The notes beneath the pieces were generated by a model. That model ran no database searches, was not told the origin of the DNA, and was given only the letters and a program-made list of their open reading frames with translations. A stretch of 64,000 nucleotides of DNA from CAVWNR01 sp963756525 (GTDB lineage Bacteria; Actinomycetota; Actinomycetes; Mycobacteriales; Jatrophihabitantaceae). Position numbers and translations under genes: made by a program. Every line of letters starts with the position of its first letter. Within the stretch, counting starts at the first letter, position 1. Shown here piece by piece: positions 16,207 to 24,511 of the stretch. The DNA lies in the NCBI GenBank assembly GCA_963756525.1, contig CAVWNR010000001.1, forward strand, positions 248,001 to 312,000. Reading direction: 5' to 3'.

Positions 16207-17441
16207 CGGTGCCGGGCCGTCCGGTTACCTCGACCCGCCGGCTGACCGGCGCGCAGGCAAGGCGGATCGTGCTCGCCGCGCAGGGGTTCGCCGACCCGCG
16301 CCCGTCCGGGCGGGTGGACGCGCGGCAGGTGCGCCGGGTGCTCGAGCGGATCGGCCTGCTGCAGCTCGACTCGGTCAATGTCTTCTGCCGCTCGCACTAC
16401 CTGCCGGTGTTCTCCCGGCTCGGCCCCTATCCCACCGAGGTGCTCGACCGGATGGCCGCGCACACTGCCGGCCCGATCCGGCGGGAGCTGTTCGAGTACT
16501 GGGCGCACGAGGCCTCGTTGTTGCCGGTCGGGCTGCAGCCCTATCTGCGCTGGCGGATGGATCGAGCGGGCAGCGACGCGTGGGGGCGGATGGTGCGCAT
16601 CGCCCGCGACTTCCCGCAGCTCGTCGAGGACGTGCTGGCCCTCGTCGCCGACCGCGGGCCGATCCGGGCGTCCGACACCGGCATCGAGCGGCCACCTCGC
16701 ACTCCCGGCGAGATGTGGAACTGGCACGACGGAAAGGTCGCGCTGGAATACCTGTTCTGGGCCGGCCGGGTCACCGCTGCCCGGCGGGTGAACTTCGAAC
16801 GGCGCTACGACCTCACCGAGCGGGTGCTTCCTGCGCAGATCGTGCACGCCCCGACGCCGAGCGTCGAGCAGGCGCAGCGCGAGCTCATGCGGATCGCCGC
16901 ACGCGCCTGCGGCGTAGCGACCGAGCCGGATCTCGGCGACTACTTCCGTCTGCCGCGCCCGGAGTCCAAGCTGCGGGTCGCCGAGCTGGTCGAGGCCGGG
17001 GAGTTGCTGCCGGTCACCGTCGACGGCTGGCGCGCGCCGGCATATCTCTGGCCGGACTCCCGGCTGCCGCGGTGGGTGCGGGCCCGCGCGCTTCTCTCGC
17101 CGTTCGACTCGCTGATCTGGTTCCGGGAGCGAACCGAACGCATCTTCGGCTTCCGCTACCGGATCGAGATCTACACGCCGAAGCACAAGCGGGCCCACGG
17201 CTACTACGTGCTGCCGTTCCTGCTCGGCGAGCGCCTGGTGGCCCGGGTCGACCTGAAGTCCGACCGGGGGGCGGGCGTGCTGCGCGTCCAGGGAGCCTTC
17301 GCCGAGCCGGGCACGGACCAGGCGGCCGTTGCCACCCCACTGGCCGACGAGCTCGCGATCACCGCGAAGTGGCTGGGGCTCGACGGCGTAGAGGTCGCCG
17401 ACCGCGGCGATCTGGCGGGCGCGCTCCGCGCGGCCAGCTGA
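16203..17441 (+). CDS. AlkZ/AlkX-type (YcaQ) winged-helix DNA glycosylase
   Basis: A 412-residue protein of the HTH_42/AlkZ-like superfamily, which excises bulky alkylated bases and unhooks interstrand crosslinks. Near residue 57 it reads LLQLDSVNVFCRSHYLPVF. The Q-x-D triad (QLD) corresponds to the catalytic position and matches the YcaQ/AlkX branch, whereas the Streptomyces AlkZ branch has Q-x-Q. Tandem winged-helix regions follow, then WFRERTERIFGFRYRIEIY, also characteristic. Length is close to E. coli YcaQ. The GTG at 16203 overlaps the EamA stop. Co-occurrence with an exporter-like DMT gene could mean a self-resistance module against an alkylating compound, but no biosynthetic genes are in the window. 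Confidence 0.85.
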   Translation: MTVPGRPVTSTRRLTGAQARRIVLAAQGFADPRPSGRVDARQVRRVLERIGLLQLDSVNVFCRSHYLPVFSRLGPYPTEVLDRMAAHTAGPIRRELFEYWAHEASLLPVGLQPYLRWRMDRAGSDAWGRMVRIARDFPQLVEDVLALVADRGPIRASDTGIERPPRTPGEMWNWHDGKVALEYLFWAGRVTAARRVNFERRYDLTERVLPAQIVHAPTPSVEQAQRELMRIAARACGVATEPDLGDYFRLPRPESKLRVAELVEAGELLPVTVDGWRAPAYLWPDSRLPRWVRARALLSPFDSLIWFRERTERIFGFRYRIEIYTPKHKRAHGYYVLPFLLGERLVARVDLKSDRGAGVLRVQGAFAEPGTDQAAVATPLADELAITAKWLGLDGVEVADRGDLAGALRAAS

Positions 17442-17458
17442 GCGCGCCCGCGCGAGCG

Positions 17459-18391
17459 TTAGGCACTCTCGGCGGCGTCCTCGCCGGCGCCGGGGGTCTC
17501 GGCGGCACCGGAGTCCTCCTCGGCGCGGCTCTCGGCGGTGGCGCTCTCGGCGGCGCTGACCGCGGGCGGCTTGGCCCGGAACAGGTGCACGTTGCCGTTG
17601 CCGGTGCGGGCCTGGATGGTGATGGCCGGGCCGTCCGGGCGGGCATCGCCGATCGGCAGCTCGGATTCGACCTGGCCGCCGCCGGTCACGATGTCCAGCC
17701 GCGCGGAACGCCCCGCCGGCACGCCGATCGACAGCCCGCCCGAGCCGCTCACCAGGCTGACGTCCCCGAAGGCCGCGCCGACGTTCGCCCGACCCGAACC
17801 GTTGCGCACGTACACCCGATCGTGCGCGACGCCGACGTCGAGCTTGCCGGTGCCGCACGTCATGGCCAACCGGCCGCCGACCTCGCCGAAGGTGGCATCG
17901 CCGGAGCCGGACTTCAGCACGGCCTCGCCGCTCACCCGGCCCACCCGCGCCGGGCCGGTGCCGTAGCGCAGCCGCAGATCGCCGTCGATGAAGTCGAGGT
18001 TGACCGAGGTCGCGCCCCCCGTTACCTCGGCGTTGCCCGAGCGGCCGTGCAGCACAACGTCCCCGGCGTAGTTGACGATCTTCAGCTGGCTGCCGGACGG
18101 CACGGTGATCTCGACGTCGAGACCGTCTCGGTCGGCCCAGCGGCCGATGAGCCCGGGAATGTCGAACTTGAGCCCGTGTGGCTTCGGGCCGCGCGGCTTG
18201 GGCGCGTGCACCAGCAGGGTGCGGCCGCGCAGGTCGACCGTGGTGCGAGCGGCGACGTCGGATTCCGGGTCGCGCTGGGTGAGCGTGACGCTTGCCTCGG
18301 TCACCCCGTCGGTCGCCTCGACGGTGACCGAGCCGAACGCAATCCGGCAGTCGAGGTTGACGAAACCGACGATCGCAAAGGTGCGGTTCAT
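17459..18391 (-). CDS. DUF4097 beta-strand-repeat protein
   Basis: A 310-residue protein dominated by short beta-strand repeats of the DUF4097 type, visible as recurring GSGxAxxG elements (KSGSGDATFGEVGG, RNGSGRANVGAAFGD, VSGSGGLSIGVPAG) predicted to stack into a right-handed beta structure. There is no signal peptide or transmembrane helix, so it is probably cytoplasmic. The last 45 residues are Ala/Glu-rich and disordered. AGGGAG precedes the chosen ATG (18391) by about 5 nt; an earlier in-frame ATG would add roughly 30 Thr/Asp-rich residues. It sits downstream of a ribbon-helix-helix gene on the same strand, a pairing seen in Streptomyces. Function is unknown. Confidence 0.82.
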   Translation of the reverse strand: MNRTFAIVGFVNLDCRIAFGSVTVEATDGVTEASVTLTQRDPESDVAARTTVDLRGRTLLVHAPKPRGPKPHGLKFDIPGLIGRWADRDGLDVEITVPSGSQLKIVNYAGDVVLHGRSGNAEVTGGATSVNLDFIDGDLRLRYGTGPARVGRVSGEAVLKSGSGDATFGEVGGRLAMTCGTGKLDVGVAHDRVYVRNGSGRANVGAAFGDVSLVSGSGGLSIGVPAGRSARLDIVTGGGQVESELPIGDARPDGPAITIQARTGNGNVHLFRAKPPAVSAAESATAESRAEEDSGAAETPGAGEDAAESA

Positions 18392-18489
18392 GGGCACTCC
18401 CTGGTGTGGTGGGCGGTCGCTGATCGATTGGTCGACATTCGGGCGGGTGGTGGTTGTCGGTGCGCTGTCGTCGTTGCTCATCGGCATGC

Positions 18490-19017
18490 TCACCCGCTGA
18501 CCCAGCCGGTGACCCGGTGCGTGCCGGCGCCGTGACCGTGCCCGCCGCCCCACGGCGCCTCGGGGGCGCCCCAGCCGGTCCGGTCACCCGGTCGCTGGGT
18601 CAGTGCCGCGCTCGCTGCCCGGACCAGCCAGGTGTTCACCGAGACCGAGTCGCGGGCCGCGGCCTCGTCGACGGCAGCCTTGAGCTTCTCCGACAGCCGC
18701 AGGGAGATCCGGGCCGTCGCCTCGCCCTCGTCGGTGGGTGGCTCGGTGGGCTGCTCCGGGGCCACCGCGACGGACAGCCGCAGCTCGTCGCCGTCGAGGT
18801 GGACGCCGACGGTCGGCGCGCGGTGCGCCCCGGCCTCCAGCAGGGCCGAGCTGATCTCGTCGGCAGCCGCGGAGACCGCGGCGATGAGAGCCAGCCGAAC
18901 CGCCGCCTGCGCGGTGCCGGCCAGCGCGGTCGCGACCTGTCGGGTGTGCTCATCGGCGAGCGCTGCCGACGCGCGCAATTGTTCTGCCACTTGTTCGACG
19001 TACTCATCGAGTTGCAT
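18490..19017 (-). CDS. Ribbon-helix-helix (HicB/Arc-like) DNA-binding protein
   Basis: A 175-residue protein beginning MQLDEYVEQVAEQLRASAAL. The central part is an Ala/Glu-rich helical region and a short beta stretch. The DNA-binding element is ARISLRLSEKLKAAVDEAAA plus RDSVSVNTWLVRAASAAL near residues 102-139, the strand-helix-helix pattern of Arc/MetJ/HicB proteins. The Gly/His-rich C-terminus is disordered. No HicA-like toxin lies nearby, so this is probably a regulator rather than an antitoxin, and the following DUF4097 gene is its likely partner. A perfect inverted repeat overlapping its start codon is a candidate autoregulatory operator. Confidence 0.8.
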   Translation of the reverse strand: MQLDEYVEQVAEQLRASAALADEHTRQVATALAGTAQAAVRLALIAAVSAAADEISSALLEAGAHRAPTVGVHLDGDELRLSVAVAPEQPTEPPTDEGEATARISLRLSEKLKAAVDEAAARDSVSVNTWLVRAASAALTQRPGDRTGWGAPEAPWGGGHGHGAGTHRVTGWVSG

Positions 19018-19045
19018 GATGTCATCATGACAGCATCGATGATGC
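19015..19045. promoter_or_regulatory. Palindromic operator candidate over the RHH start codon
   Basis: CATGATG-T-CATCATG at 19015-19029 is a perfect 7+1+7 inverted repeat that includes the RHH start codon (19015-19017). A second dyad, GCATC-GAT-GATGC, follows at 19033-19045. Paired short dyads of this size fit ribbon-helix-helix dimer-of-dimer binding. The thyX gene starts 138 bp to the right on the other strand. Confidence 0.5.
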
Positions 19046-19182
19046 CATCGCAACGTCTCTTCGGCGTCATGTTGCGCCAGGCGGCCGAGGCGCCGAGGCT
19101 TGCGGCCGCGGCGTGCCGCAGCCGTCCGGCGTCCGGGCCGGCGGATACGCTGACGACTCAGCCGAACCGTGGGAGCGCAGAC

Positions 19183-19971
19183 GTGGCCGAGATCGACAGC
19201 CCGGACGCCAGTCCGATCGTCAGCCCGAGAATCCAGGTCATCGCCTGGACGCATTTCGAGGCGCCGGACGACGTGCCGTGGCAGACCGACGCCGACGGCG
19301 GCGAGGCGCTCGCGGAGTTCGCCGGCCGGGCCTGCTACCAGTCGTGGAACAAGCCCAACCCGGCCACCGCCAGCAACGCCGGCTACCTCCGACACATCCT
19401 CGAGGTGGGGCACCTCTCCGTGCTCGAGCACGGCAGCGTGACGTTCTACCTGACCGGTGTCTCCCGGTCGCTCACCCACGAGCTGATCCGCCACCGGCAC
19501 TTGAGCTACTCCCAGCTCTCCCAGCGCTACGTGCCCGAGCGCGACGCGGCGATGGTCGAGCCGGACGTGATCGGCGAGGATCCGGACCTGCACGCGAAGT
19601 TCGTCGAGGCCACCGGCAGCGCGGTCCGCGCCTACACCGAACTGCTGGAGGGTCTAGAAAAGAAGTTCGCCGGCGCACAGCTGGGTGGCGCGTCGGCGAC
19701 GCTGGCCAGGAAGCAGGCCCGGCAGGCTGCCCGCGCAGTGCTGCCCAACGCCACCGAAACCCGCATTGTCGTCACCGGCAACTACCGGGCGTGGCGGCAC
19801 TTCGTCGCGATGCGCGCCTCCGAGCACGCCGACGTCGAGATCCGGGCGCTCGCCATCGCCTGCCTACGCGAACTGCAGCGGGTTGCGCCGAACGCGTTTG
19901 CCGACTTCGAAATGGCCACGCTGCCCGACGGCACCGAGGTAGCGTCCTCCCCGTTGGTCAGCGAAGGCTGA
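19183..19971 (+). CDS. thyX: FAD-dependent thymidylate synthase
   Basis: Makes dTMP from dUMP using methylene-tetrahydrofolate, NADPH and FAD, without the ThyA reaction. The 262-residue protein carries the diagnostic ThyX motif RHRHLSYSQLSQRY (RHRx7S) at residues 103-116. It also has the flanking elements VLEHGSVTFYLTGVSR and GNYRAWRHFVAMRASEHAD. The GTG at 19183 was selected at the point where similarity starts; the open frame continues upstream through unrelated sequence. A broken lipoprotein gene separates it from dapA; in many actinobacteria thyX and dapA are adjacent. Confidence 0.97.
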   Translation: MAEIDSPDASPIVSPRIQVIAWTHFEAPDDVPWQTDADGGEALAEFAGRACYQSWNKPNPATASNAGYLRHILEVGHLSVLEHGSVTFYLTGVSRSLTHELIRHRHLSYSQLSQRYVPERDAAMVEPDVIGEDPDLHAKFVEATGSAVRAYTELLEGLEKKFAGAQLGGASATLARKQARQAARAVLPNATETRIVVTGNYRAWRHFVAMRASEHADVEIRALAIACLRELQRVAPNAFADFEMATLPDGTEVASSPLVSEG

Positions 19972-19980
19972 GCCGCCGCG

Positions 19981-20665
19981 TTACTCGACGTCCGGGTCCG
20001 GCGCAGGCCGGCTACCCGGACGGCAGCGGCGTGCCACGAAAGCCGCGGCGGCTGCCAGCACGGCGGCGGCAAGGACGAACGGCAGCGACGTCCAGAAGCT
20101 GCGGAATCGACCCCGCCCGGGCGTAGAGCGTGCGAAGCCGGGCGATCGCCGCCTGCATGCTGGTCACCCGGGAGCCGACGTCGGCGACGGTCGTGGTCAC
20201 GTCCTGGGTGCCGGTCTGCAGGTTGAGCTGGCGGCCGAGCCCGCCCAGCTGGCCCACGACGCGCGGCAACGCCCCCGTCGGAACCTGCAGGGTGAGGTCG
20301 GCCCGCGCCTGGGCGCCGCTGCCGGTTTGCGTCTGGTCGAAAACCGCTCCGCCGGACGCGGCGGCGATCCGGGCGGCCCGCTCGACGGTGACGGCAACGT
20401 CGCCGACCTGGAGCGTCAGGTCCGCCGAACGAACCAGCGCGCGCGGCTGCGGGCTGCCCGAGCCGGTCTGCGGCACGGCCGACGGCGCCGACCCGGCGCC
20501 CCCGCCGGCCGCGTTCGCCGGAACGCTCGATGCAGGCAGGGTCCGCATAGCACCGGAGGTGTCGCCGGAGTGGCCTCCGGCGTCACAGCCGGCCAGCACC
20601 AGCAAGCCGGCCAACAGCGCGGCGCTGAACAGGGCCAACCCGCGTCGTCTGGACAACTGCACCAC
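19981..20665 (-). pseudogene. DUF4349 lipoprotein gene with internal deletion and frameshift
   Basis: The N-terminus is normal: a lipoprotein signal (hydrophobic stretch ending LVLAGC, lipobox Cys at residue 27), a Ser/Gly-rich linker, then the DUF4349 core (RSADLTLQVGDVAVTVERAA through LNLQTGTQDVTTTVADVGSR). After AGSIPQLLDV near residue 190 the frame turns into Arg-rich nonsense and stops at 20012. The next frame from the same bases reads SFWTSLPFVLAAAVLAAAAA followed by FVARRCR and ends at 19981. That is the C-terminal membrane anchor expected for the family. The coiled-coil segment that should separate these two parts is absent. A deletion that also shifted the frame explains both facts. 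The intact family member is a membrane-anchored lipoprotein of unknown function. Confidence 0.78.
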
Positions 20666-20736
20666 CTCCAGGTCGTCACGCCCTGAACGCCGGTCGCCAT
20701 GCGTGGCGTTGTGCCGGGATGGGGCGACGGCAGGCG

Positions 20737-20742
20737 TAGTTT
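20737..20742 (+). promoter_or_regulatory. Candidate -10 box for a leaderless dapA transcript
   Basis: TAGTTT ends 6 nt before the dapA ATG with no Shine-Dalgarno between them, so transcription would start at or next to the A of ATG. Confidence 0.45.
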
Positions 20743-20748
20743 GGGCCC

Positions 20749-21651
20749 ATGTCGTCGCTTGCCGGTGCGGACCCCGCCCGCCCGCTCGGGCGGATGCTTA
20801 CCGCGATGGTCACCCCGTTCACCGCCGGCGGAGAAGTCGACCTCGACCGCGCGGGCGAACTCGCCACCTACCTCGTCGACGAGCAGCGCAACGACGCCCT
20901 GGTGATCAGCGGCACCACCGGCGAGTCGCCGACGACGACCGACGCCGAGAAGTCGGAGTTGCTGCGCGCGGTGGTCGACGCGGTGGGCGACCGGGCCGCG
21001 GTCGTCGCCGGGGTGGGCACGTTCGACACGGCACACACCGTCCAGCTTGCCGAGCAGGCGGCCAAGGCCGGCGCGCACGCGCTGCTCGTCGTGACGCCCT
21101 ACTATTCCAGGCCGCCGCAGGCCGGGCTGCTCCACCACTTCCGCACCGTCGCCGACTCCACCGAGCTGCCGCTGATGGTCTATGACATCCCGGTACGCAC
21201 CGGCACGCCCGTCGAGACCGAAACCATGCTGGCCCTCGCCCGACATGAGCGGATCGTCGCGGTCAAAGACGCCAAGGGTGACCTCGGCGCGAGCGCGCGC
21301 GTCATGGCCGAGACCGACCTCGCCTACTACTCCGGCGAGGACAAGCTGACCTTGCCGCTGCTGTCCGTCGGCGCGGTCGGCGTGGTGGGCACCTCGACGC
21401 ACTTCTCCGGCGTGGGCACCAAGGCGATGATCGAAGCGTACGAACGGGGCGACGTCGACGAGGCACTGCGCCTGCACCGCAGCCTCCTGCCGATCTACAC
21501 CGGCGTCTTCCGCACTTCGGGCACGATCCTGGTCAAGGCCGGGCTCGCGCTGCGCGGACGCCCGGTCGGCCCGGTGCGCCCGCCGCTGGTCGACGCGACC
21601 CGATCCGAGATCGCCCGACTCGAGGAAGACCTCGCCGCTGCTGGCCTGTGA
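20749..21651 (+). CDS. dapA: 4-hydroxy-tetrahydrodipicolinate synthase
   Basis: Condenses pyruvate with aspartate semialdehyde, the first committed step to diaminopimelate and lysine. The 300-residue TIM-barrel protein has the GTTGESPTTT phosphate/substrate loop at residues 55-64, the Tyr of VYDIPVRTG at 145, and the Schiff-base Lys in AVKDAKGD at residue 173. It ends at the normal length. It starts at an ATG 6 nt after a TAGTTT hexamer. In Mycobacterium and Streptomyces the RNase J gene follows dapA; here ftsK follows directly after 83 bp. Confidence 0.97.
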   Translation: MSSLAGADPARPLGRMLTAMVTPFTAGGEVDLDRAGELATYLVDEQRNDALVISGTTGESPTTTDAEKSELLRAVVDAVGDRAAVVAGVGTFDTAHTVQLAEQAAKAGAHALLVVTPYYSRPPQAGLLHHFRTVADSTELPLMVYDIPVRTGTPVETETMLALARHERIVAVKDAKGDLGASARVMAETDLAYYSGEDKLTLPLLSVGAVGVVGTSTHFSGVGTKAMIEAYERGDVDEALRLHRSLLPIYTGVFRTSGTILVKAGLALRGRPVGPVRPPLVDATRSEIARLEEDLAAAGL

Positions 21652-21734
21652 ATGGTTGCGGCGTGCCTGATGGCAAGCGAGCAAAATCGGGTGAGTTGCC
21701 TGGTAAGCGTCCAGCTCAGGGTTAGGGTTGCCGG

Positions 21735-24200
21735 GTGGCTGGCGCATCCGGAACGCGAACCCGTCCACCGGCCGGCCGCGGAGCACGCGGTGGCGGCCGG
21801 AAAGGACGCAACGCCTCGACGCGCCGACGGGGAGCCTCCCCGAGATCGTCTTCGCCAGGGCCGCTGGGCGCGCTGGCGCGACTGCTCGCCGCGCTGTGGC
21901 GGGGTGTCGCGCGGCTGGTCGGAGGCTTGGCCCGCGCCATCGGTCGCAACGCCGCTACGGCCCGCGACCTCGATCCGCAACATCGCCGCGACGGCGTCGC
22001 GCTAGCCGTCCTCGCCCTCGCCCTGATCAGTGCGATGGCGGTCTGGCTGCACGCCGCGGGCCCGGTCGGGCGCGGCGGGACAACGCTGCTGCGCCTCGTC
22101 CTCGGCAACGGCGCCGTGGCGCTTCCGGTGGTACTGGCCGCCGTCGGGGTGCACATGCTTCGCCAGGCGCCCCGCCCCGAGCAGCGCGGACGCGTCCTCG
22201 TCGGCACCGTCGCGCTCAGCGTCGCAGTGCTCGGGATGCTGCACCTGTGGGCGAACTCGCCCACCAGCTCCCACGGGCGTGCGCACGCCGGTGGGCTCGT
22301 CGGCGCGGGCATCGCCACGCCGCTCGAGCGTGGGCTCTCGCCGACGATCGCGGTCCCGCTGCTGTTCCTGCTGGGGGCGTTCGGCGTGCTCGTGCTCACC
22401 GCCACGCCGGTGCGGCAACTGCCGCGCCAGCTCCGTGAGCTGTTCACCCTGCCGCGCCGTCGCCCTGCCGCGCCGTCCGACGCGCCACTCGCCGACCCGG
22501 CCGCCGCGACGACGCAGCTCCCGCGGCTCGAGGACGAGGCGAGCGAGGCAACCGAGGGGACCGAGCCCACCGCGGCGACGGCCGAGGCGTCCACCCGGGC
22601 GCCGCGCCGGGCGCCCGTCAAGCCGAAACCGGCCGGGGACGATCTCCCGCCGATCACCCGGCCGGTCCAGCTGGAGCTCGCTGGCGGCGCCGGCCTGTAC
22701 ACCCTGCCGTCGCTGAAGGATCTCGGCACGGGCACGCCGCACGCCGCGCACACCAAGGCGAACGACGACGTCATCGCCGCGCTGCAACAGGTGTTCACCG
22801 AGTTCGGTGTCGACTGCGAGATCACCGGATTCAGCCGCGGTCCGGCCGTCACGCGCTACGAGGTGACCCTCGGGCCGGCGGTCAAGGTCGAGCGGATCAC
22901 CCAGCTCACCCGCAACATCGCCTACGCCGTGAAGAGCCCGGACGTGCGGATCATCAGCCCCATCCCGGGCAAGAGCGCGGTGGGCATCGAGATACCGAAC
23001 GCCGACCCCGAGGTGGTGATGCTCGGCGACGTGCTGCGCGCGCCCATCGCCCAGCGCGACCACCATCCGATGCTGGTGGCGCTCGGCAAGGACGTCGAGG
23101 GCGGCTTCGTCGTCGCCAACCTGACGAAGATGCCGCACCTGCTGGTGGCCGGCGCGACCGGTGCCGGCAAGTCCAGCTGTATCAACGCCCTGATCCTCTC
23201 GGTCTTGACGCGGGCCACGCCGGATCAGGTGCGGATGGTGCTCATCGATCCGAAGCGGGTGGAGTTCACGGCCTACCAAGGCATTCCGCACCTGGTGACC
23301 CCGGTGATCACCAGTCCGAAGAAGGCCGCCGACGCGCTGGGCTGGGTCGTGCGCGAGATGGACCTGCGTTACGAGGACATGCAGGCCAGCGGCGTGCGGC
23401 ACATCGACGACTTCAACCGTCGCGTGCGCGACGGCGAACTGGCCGCGCCGCCCGGCTCCGAGCGCGTCTACACGACCTACCCGTACCTGCTCGTGATCAT
23501 CGATGAGCTGGCGGACCTCATGATGATCTCCCCGCGCGACGTCGAGGACGCGGTCGTGCGGATCACGCAGCTCGCCCGGGCTGCCGGCATCCACCTGGTG
23601 ATCGCCACCCAGCGGCCGTCCGTGGACGTGGTCACCGGGCTGATCAAAGCCAACGTGCCGTCCCGGCTCGGGTTCAAGACCTCCTCGCTCGCCGACTCGC
23701 GGGTCATCCTCGACCAGCCCGGAGCGGAGAAGCTGCTCGGCAAGGGCGACGGGCTCTTCCTGCCGATGGGCGCCTCCAAGCCGGCGCGCATCCAGGGCGC
23801 GTACGCCACCGACCCGGAGATACGCACGATCGTCGCGCACTGCAAGGACCAACTGCAGCCGGCCTACCGCGACGACGTCACCGCGCCCCAGGGCGCCAAG
23901 AAAGAGATCGACGAGCAGATCGGCGACGACCTCGACCTGTTCCTCTCGGCCGTCGAGCTGGTGGTGTCGACGCAGTTCGGGTCGACGTCCATGCTGCAGC
24001 GCAAGCTGCGGGTGGGCTTCGCCAAGGCGGGGCGGCTGATGGACCTGATGGAGTCGCGGGGGATCGTCGGGCCGTCCGAGGGCTCCAAGGCGCGCGACGT
24101 GCTCATCAAGCCGGACGAGCTGGCCGGACTGCTGTACGCGCTGCGCAACGGCGGCGACGCCGACGATCTGGTCGACCCGGACAAGCCGCAGGCGCTCTGA
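21735..24200 (+). CDS. ftsK: DNA translocase FtsK/SpoIIIE
   Basis: Septum-located ATPase that pumps chromosomal DNA during division. The 821-residue protein has a basic N-terminus (about 60 residues) and four membrane helices between about 87 and 225. A Pro/Ala/Glu-rich linker runs to about 310. The RecA-like motor follows, with Walker A GATGAGKSS near 473 and Walker B YLLVIIDELADLMM near 590. ATQRPSVDVVTG and GRLMDLMESRGIVGPSEGSK belong to the motor end and the gamma winged-helix that reads KOPS-type sites. The GTG at 21735 is the first start in frame with the basic region; a shorter form is possible. Length is typical for actinobacterial FtsK. Confidence 0.96.
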   Translation: MAGASGTRTRPPAGRGARGGGRKGRNASTRRRGASPRSSSPGPLGALARLLAALWRGVARLVGGLARAIGRNAATARDLDPQHRRDGVALAVLALALISAMAVWLHAAGPVGRGGTTLLRLVLGNGAVALPVVLAAVGVHMLRQAPRPEQRGRVLVGTVALSVAVLGMLHLWANSPTSSHGRAHAGGLVGAGIATPLERGLSPTIAVPLLFLLGAFGVLVLTATPVRQLPRQLRELFTLPRRRPAAPSDAPLADPAAATTQLPRLEDEASEATEGTEPTAATAEASTRAPRRAPVKPKPAGDDLPPITRPVQLELAGGAGLYTLPSLKDLGTGTPHAAHTKANDDVIAALQQVFTEFGVDCEITGFSRGPAVTRYEVTLGPAVKVERITQLTRNIAYAVKSPDVRIISPIPGKSAVGIEIPNADPEVVMLGDVLRAPIAQRDHHPMLVALGKDVEGGFVVANLTKMPHLLVAGATGAGKSSCINALILSVLTRATPDQVRMVLIDPKRVEFTAYQGIPHLVTPVITSPKKAADALGWVVREMDLRYEDMQASGVRHIDDFNRRVRDGELAAPPGSERVYTTYPYLLVIIDELADLMMISPRDVEDAVVRITQLARAAGIHLVIATQRPSVDVVTGLIKANVPSRLGFKTSSLADSRVILDQPGAEKLLGKGDGLFLPMGASKPARIQGAYATDPEIRTIVAHCKDQLQPAYRDDVTAPQGAKKEIDEQIGDDLDLFLSAVELVVSTQFGSTSMLQRKLRVGFAKAGRLMDLMESRGIVGPSEGSKARDVLIKPDELAGLLYALRNGGDADDLVDPDKPQAL

Positions 24201-24250
24201 CACGATCATGGGGCCGCCGCGCACGGCAGGGTCCATGACGATCCGGCTGG

Positions 24251-24427
24251 TTACCAGGCGTGCCGGGCGCGGTAGAACATCCGGCGCCAGCTCAGCACTG
24301 CGCGCAACGGCGAGCGGTGCCGGCCGATCCGCTGACCGGCGACCGCGCCGGGGCCGGCGAGGATGCCCGGCCGGCTCAGCACGCCCGGACGGATAGAGCT
24401 GTCGGCTGCGCTCATGACGTCGCTCAT
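24251..24427 (-). CDS. Unrecognised 58-residue basic peptide with a strong RBS
   Basis: A short leftward frame in the gap after ftsK. It is supported by AAAGGAGG, a near-perfect Shine-Dalgarno, 10 nt before the ATG at 24427; an ATG five codons later is also possible. The peptide begins MSDVMSAADSSIRPGVLSRP and ends in a basic, aromatic C-terminus (SWRRMFYRARHAW). It has no Cys, no signal peptide and no membrane helix. The two ATGs lie within a direct duplication of CTCATGACGTCG. No family is recognised. Its position is between convergent ftsK and, further right, the leftward acetyltransferase gene whose stop is 85 bp upstream, so it could be co-transcribed with that gene. Confidence 0.5.
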   Translation of the reverse strand: MSDVMSAADSSIRPGVLSRPGILAGPGAVAGQRIGRHRSPLRAVLSWRRMFYRARHAW

Positions 24428-24511
24428 GACGTCGTCGCCTCCTTTCGCCGTCGAAACCGTAACCGCTGGGGGCTCTGGGACCGATGAGGCGCGCGGGCGA
24501 CGTTTCGCGCG

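Noticed and set aside
18490..19017. HicBA toxin-antitoxin system
   Set aside because: Only a HicB-like ribbon-helix-helix protein is present; no HicA-type toxin gene flanks it.
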